NCBI GenBank assembly: GCA_949357655.1
Contig: CASHTG010000012.1
Span: forward strand, 1,550,001-1,614,000
Source of the DNA: Parascedosporium putredinis
Lineage: Eukaryota > Ascomycota > Sordariomycetes > Microascales > Microascaceae
Reading direction: 5' to 3'
DNA length: 64,000 bases
Every line of letters starts with the position of its first letter. Position 1 is the stretch's first letter. Both the position numbers and the translations under genes were made by a program. Under the pieces are notes generated by a model that did not search any database, was not told where the DNA came from, and saw only the letters and a program-made list of their open reading frames with translations. Positions 60,135 through 64,000 of the stretch are shown here, one piece after another.

Positions 60135-62288
60135 GATTTGGCGCTTTCTCTTTTTTATATAGAGTCTTTGGATGGCCGAGTGTAGTGTAGGTATTCGACC
60201 CTTCTGGGGCTACCAAGAGGGGATAGGCTTGGTTAGGCCGCAGTGGTCTGGAGCAGCGCTTTACTGCTGGAAGGGGCGCAGGGGCTGCATTGGCTGGTAG
60301 GCGCAACCGTTTGAAGATTTTGCTATCATCAATGACACCGAAGTGAGCTCAAGAGCGATGAAAATAGATCAAGGGTCGTGTTTCGCGGCTCCTGGCGCTT
60401 TTCGAGCACTGGGTTACAGTGGCTGCAAAGTGCACTGTCCAATTAGAGAGGAAAGAACCAGGAACGACCCCCGAGTAGCCACATTTACCAATTCAGCGAC
60501 CAATGCCAATCAGCGGTCCAAATTGCTCCCGCGTGCATGTGAAAATGAGGTTGAATCAACAGGAGAGATATCTCAATTGTGTAATTGAACTCCAATCCTG
60601 AGTCTAAGCATTCACCATTGTGCCTTGCTAATTTATATGGCTGCAGGTAAAAACCCAAGTTCTTCAAGGCAAGGGCTAATAATAAGCCTGGGTTTGCTTA
60701 GACCTCTCGCCCTATAGTATTTTATGAGCAATCGATCTAACAAGCTCGGTGATTTAGACTTGTCGTTGAGTCTACAAGTCGTGTTCTTTTCTTCTTTTGA
60801 GCTTACACAGGCTGCACGTGGATTCTGGACCGGTCATAATCATTACATCGATAGGTTGACCGGATCCTTCTATTAATGGCTAGTGATGGGTGATAGGTGT
60901 GGCATCCATTGTTGACTGATCCCCCAGACACGGCCGTTCATGGGAGCTTCGGGGTAGAGCTATGGTCACATTCTCTCTTCAACAGCAATATCGTTGGCGA
61001 ATACGAAATTGAAGTATTTTTCTTCTTCTTTCCCAGCTCCTTCCGAGGCATGAAATGCGCTGCTTGGCCCACCTCATTGGGCCATCGCAAATCTCGGTCG
61101 ATGGCCCACGAGCCGCCTGCGATGACGGACGGGAATAGTACTGAAATGGGCCCCTTTGCCGTATTCGCAACGACCTCTCGGGCTGTTGTTTCGCGAAACC
61201 ATTTCTCCGGTGCTGACGCCGTGGATCCTAGAAGAAGCGAGGGCCCTAGTCTTCGGAGTAACAAAACTGATAGTTCGGGGAGACTGTTCACCCACGGAAT
61301 GGCGTCCAGCCCTCGCCGGCCGGAGCCGGTCCACCCCGCCCCTACCTTGAACGTTGAGGACTCCAGGGCAAGATTGATTGGAAGACTTTCATGCACTAGA
61401 TCCGTAGAGAGGACATGAATTAATAATGCCACTAGGCTCATGACAGACCCAGCGCCGCACTTAGGTTCTTTGTCCATCAAACGGCCAATCGGATGTCCTG
61501 CATTGTCATCCTGCAGCTCACTTACCCCACCACAACGTTGAACAGCAATGCACCTGCCAATGAGTGAATGGAATGGATCAACCCATCAAAGTCCCCAGAG
61601 CGAACCTGTGTAGTGTATTCTGGTGTCCCTCAGCTATTCCTCATTCCGGATAGAGAGTGAAGAGAAGAGGAGCTGGGGAGAGCCCAAGCTTGAGCATTTG
61701 GCCTGGGCACTATGACGCCACTGGCCTTGAATCTGAGATGCTTGAATACTAGCCCCGACTGTGCGCAGGAAGGCCTCTAGGGCTGTCTTCGATGCTATCC
61801 AATCTGCCAATGCAAAGAATGATGTTGTCCATTGATGGAGAGGTAGCTCCCAGCCCAGAGCCATTGAGCAATGAGCTTGCTCTGACGTCGGCACCACAAC
61901 CCCACCCTTGGAGCTACATTGCAAGGCGAGGGGCCGTCCTCTTTGAAACCAAGGACACTCGAAGTCGAGGATCCCGCATTTACGACACGACTTTCGCCGT
62001 TTCTGAATTTCCTTTTCTCATATGATAGCGGGCCATCTTCCTTTTTGAAGGCGAAACTAATCGCCTCCAGCTATAACCTGAATATAATTAAGCAACCTCG
62101 CCCAGTCCTTCTCGTCCTACAGTCCGCCCTCTGCTACTACTCATGTTTTTCATGCTTCCGCCCAAGTGCCGTCCGTCTGTACATTTGGCCGCGTTCCGCA
62201 TCCGCTGATACAGCACATCATCCATACAACCCCGCCCCTCCCCCTGCCACCAGAAACGCTGGTCCCGTTGCTTAAATACTTCCCGTTC
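60135..62288. other. intergenic, divergent promoters of RFT1 and the AIF-like gene
   Basis: 2.1 kb between divergent genes. Frames at 60897-61480 overlap antisense to each other and show no motif. No RNA gene or repeat was recognised. Confidence 0.55.
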
Positions 62289-64000
62289 ATGACTTCCAAG
62301 CATCTCCGCCCCCTCCGCAGGCCGACTGTAGCTTTAATACCCCTCCTTCGCCGACACCCTCCTTCTCCCTTACCCATCTGGTTTCTCACACACTCATCCC
62401 CCAAGCCCCAAGTCAGATCAATCACCTGCTCCGTTTCAAAGCTCGCGACAATGACGAAGGAATATAAGCTCAAGGGTGTCTCTACCCTCGCGCTCAAGCC
62501 CGGAGAAAAGCAAGAGGTCGAAGTCGAAGGCATCGACGAGGGAAAGGTCTTGCTCGTCAATGCTGGAGGCTCGATCCAGGCGTTGGGTTCCAAGTGCACC
62601 CATTATGGCGCGCCCTTAGTCAAGGGCATCTTGACAGCGTCCGGTCGTCTCACATGCCCATGGCACGGAGGTAAGTCATCCCCATCCTTATCACTTACCC
62701 CCATCATCTCTCTCCCAGTTCCTCATTTCTTTGTGCAGCATGCTTCAATGCGAAATCGGGTGATATCGAGGACGCCCCTGCCCTTGACTCCCTTCCAGTC
62801 TTTCAAGTAGCCGAGCGCGACGGCGCCGTGTACATTACCGGCGCCGAAGCCGACATCAAATCCGGCCGTCGCAAACCCAACATCCAGTGCCGCGCAGGCG
62901 CAGCCTCCAAGAAGCCGCAACAGTCCAAAGTTGTCGTCGTTGGTGGTGGCTCGGGCGCGATTGGGCTGGTGGAGGGGCTAAGAGAGAACGGCTACGAGGA
63001 GCCTTGACCGTCATCTCCTCGGAGGGCTACCTCCCCATCGACAGGCCGAAGCTGTCCAAGGCCTTGATGACAGATCCGGACAAGATTGCGTGGCGGGACG
63101 ATGGGTGGTACGAGAGCGCGGCCGTCGACATGCTCGACGACGAGGTCACCGGCGTCGATTTTGCCCAAAAGTCGTTCAGACCAAGAGCGGAGAGTCGATA
63201 TCCTACTCAAGCTTGTCCTCGCCACCGGTGGCACGCCGAGGAGGCTGCCCCTCGACGGCTTCAAGACTCTCGGAAACATCTTCACCCTCCGGACCATCAA
63301 GGACACGCGCGAGATTGTGGAGGCGGTTGGAGGCAAGGGCAAGAAAATTGCCGTTGTTGGGTCATCCTTTATTGGCATGGAAGTGGCCAAGGCACTCTGC
63401 AGCGATAATTCCGTCACCGTAATCGGCATGGAAAAGGTTGCCCTCGAAAGGGTCATGGGAGAGGTAGTTGGCGCCGGCCTACAAAAGGGTCTCGAATCTC
63501 TCGGTGTCAAGTTTTACATGTCGGCCTCGGTGGACAAGGCGGAGGCTTCCGCCTCGGATTCGAGCAAGGTTGGCGCCGTTCTCCTCAAGGATGGCACGAG
63601 AATCGAAGCCGATCTCGTCATCCTCGGGGTGGGTGTGGCCCCCGCAACCACCTATCTCAAGGAGAACAGCGCCGTCAGTCTCGAAAAGGATGGTTCCCTT
63701 CAGGTCAGCGCCAAGTTCGCCGTCCAGGGTCTCGAGAGCGTGTACGCCATCGGCGACATCGCAACGTTCCCCTACCACGGGCCCGGCGGCGACGGCCGGC
63801 CTACCCGCATCGAGCACTGGTGCGTGGCCCAGAACGCAGGGAGGGCCGTTGCCCGAGACATCACGCACCCTCAAGAAGCCCCATGGCCGTTTGTCCCCGT
63901 CTTCTGGTCTGCGCTGTCGGGCCAGCTGAGATATTGCGGAAATACGGCTGGCGGCTGGGATGACATTGTAATCCAGGGCGACCCGGCGGAGGGCAAGTTT
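62289..64000 (+). CDS. Rieske/AIF-like FAD-dependent oxidoreductase, 5' part
   Basis: This belongs to the apoptosis-inducing-factor-like family with an N-terminal Rieske domain (AIFM3/AIFL type). Exons are 62289-62670 and 62739 to the window edge. The Rieske ligands are in SKCTHYGAPL and TCPWHG, followed after the intron by ACFNAKSGDIEDAPALDSLP. The flavoprotein part has the FAD-binding VVVVGGGSGAIG, LVLATGGTPRRL, a second nucleotide motif IAVVGSSFIGMEVAKAL, VILGVGVAP, VYAIGDIATFP and RIEHWCVAQNAGR. The ATG at 62289 adds an Arg-rich, acid-free leader (MTSKHLRPLRRPTVALIPLL) that looks like a mitochondrial presequence; an internal ATG at 62451 starts directly at the Rieske domain. Three one-base gaps are inferred near 62996-62999, 63167-63170 and 63209-63210. 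The C-terminus lies beyond the window. Confidence 0.88.

Overview
This window comes from the nuclear genome of a filamentous ascomycete (Pezizomycotina, most likely Sordariomycetes). The genes have short GT..AG introns of mostly 50-120 bases with CTAAC/CTGAC-type branch points. Gene density is about one per 3-5 kb on both strands. The families are typically fungal (CFEM, DUF1996, fungal rhodopsin-like, GABA-type permease, UBP14, RFT1, DBP3, AIF-like). Two gene relics carry stop codons that fit RIP-type C-to-T mutation. I found no prokaryotic features, rRNA, convincing tRNA, CRISPR array or intact transposon.

Layout. 1-1010: 3' end of a DUF1996 secreted protein gene. 1.6-4.2 kb: accessory stretch with a broken DUF7580-like gene, a diverged direct repeat and a C2H2 zinc-finger relic. 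4.2-10.9 kb: gene-poor DNA leading to the most striking locus, a 5-kb gene for a secreted, GPI-anchored protein with fourteen CFEM modules (10904-15997). 17.2-19.4 kb: GABA/choline-type permease (-). 22.0-24.3 kb: glutaminyl-tRNA synthetase (-). 26.2-27.4 kb: fungal multi-pass membrane protein (+). 28.0-29.1 kb: MAD2 (+), convergent with UBP14 (29.5-32.2 kb, -). 34.1-34.7 kb: ISU1 iron-sulfur scaffold (+). 35.8-37.6 kb: carotenoid cleavage oxygenase (-). 39.6-40.5 kb: ER-lumenal protein ending in KDEL (-). 45.6-47.2 kb: rhodopsin-like 7TM protein (+). 51.5-55.2 kb: CSC1/RSN1-type channel (+). 56.0-58.1 kb: DBP3 RNA helicase (+), convergent with RFT1 (58.4-60.1 kb, -). 62.3 kb to the end: Rieske/AIF-like flavoprotein (+), cut by the window edge.

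Nearly every conserved gene is interrupted by one or more apparent single-base frameshifts. Almost all are one base missing from a short homopolymer, mostly C/G, and the protein continues perfectly in the next frame. I read this as residual homopolymer contraction in a long-read assembly, not as pseudogenes. The two relics at 1.6-4.2 kb are different because they carry in-frame substitution stops. Coordinates below span start to stop; exons are given where I could place splice sites.

The genes do not form an obvious cluster. Most are housekeeping (translation, ribosome biogenesis, Fe-S assembly, mitosis, ubiquitin recycling, N-glycosylation). The accessory interest lies in the CFEM wall protein, the rhodopsin-like receptor, the carotenoid oxygenase and the decayed genes near the left edge.
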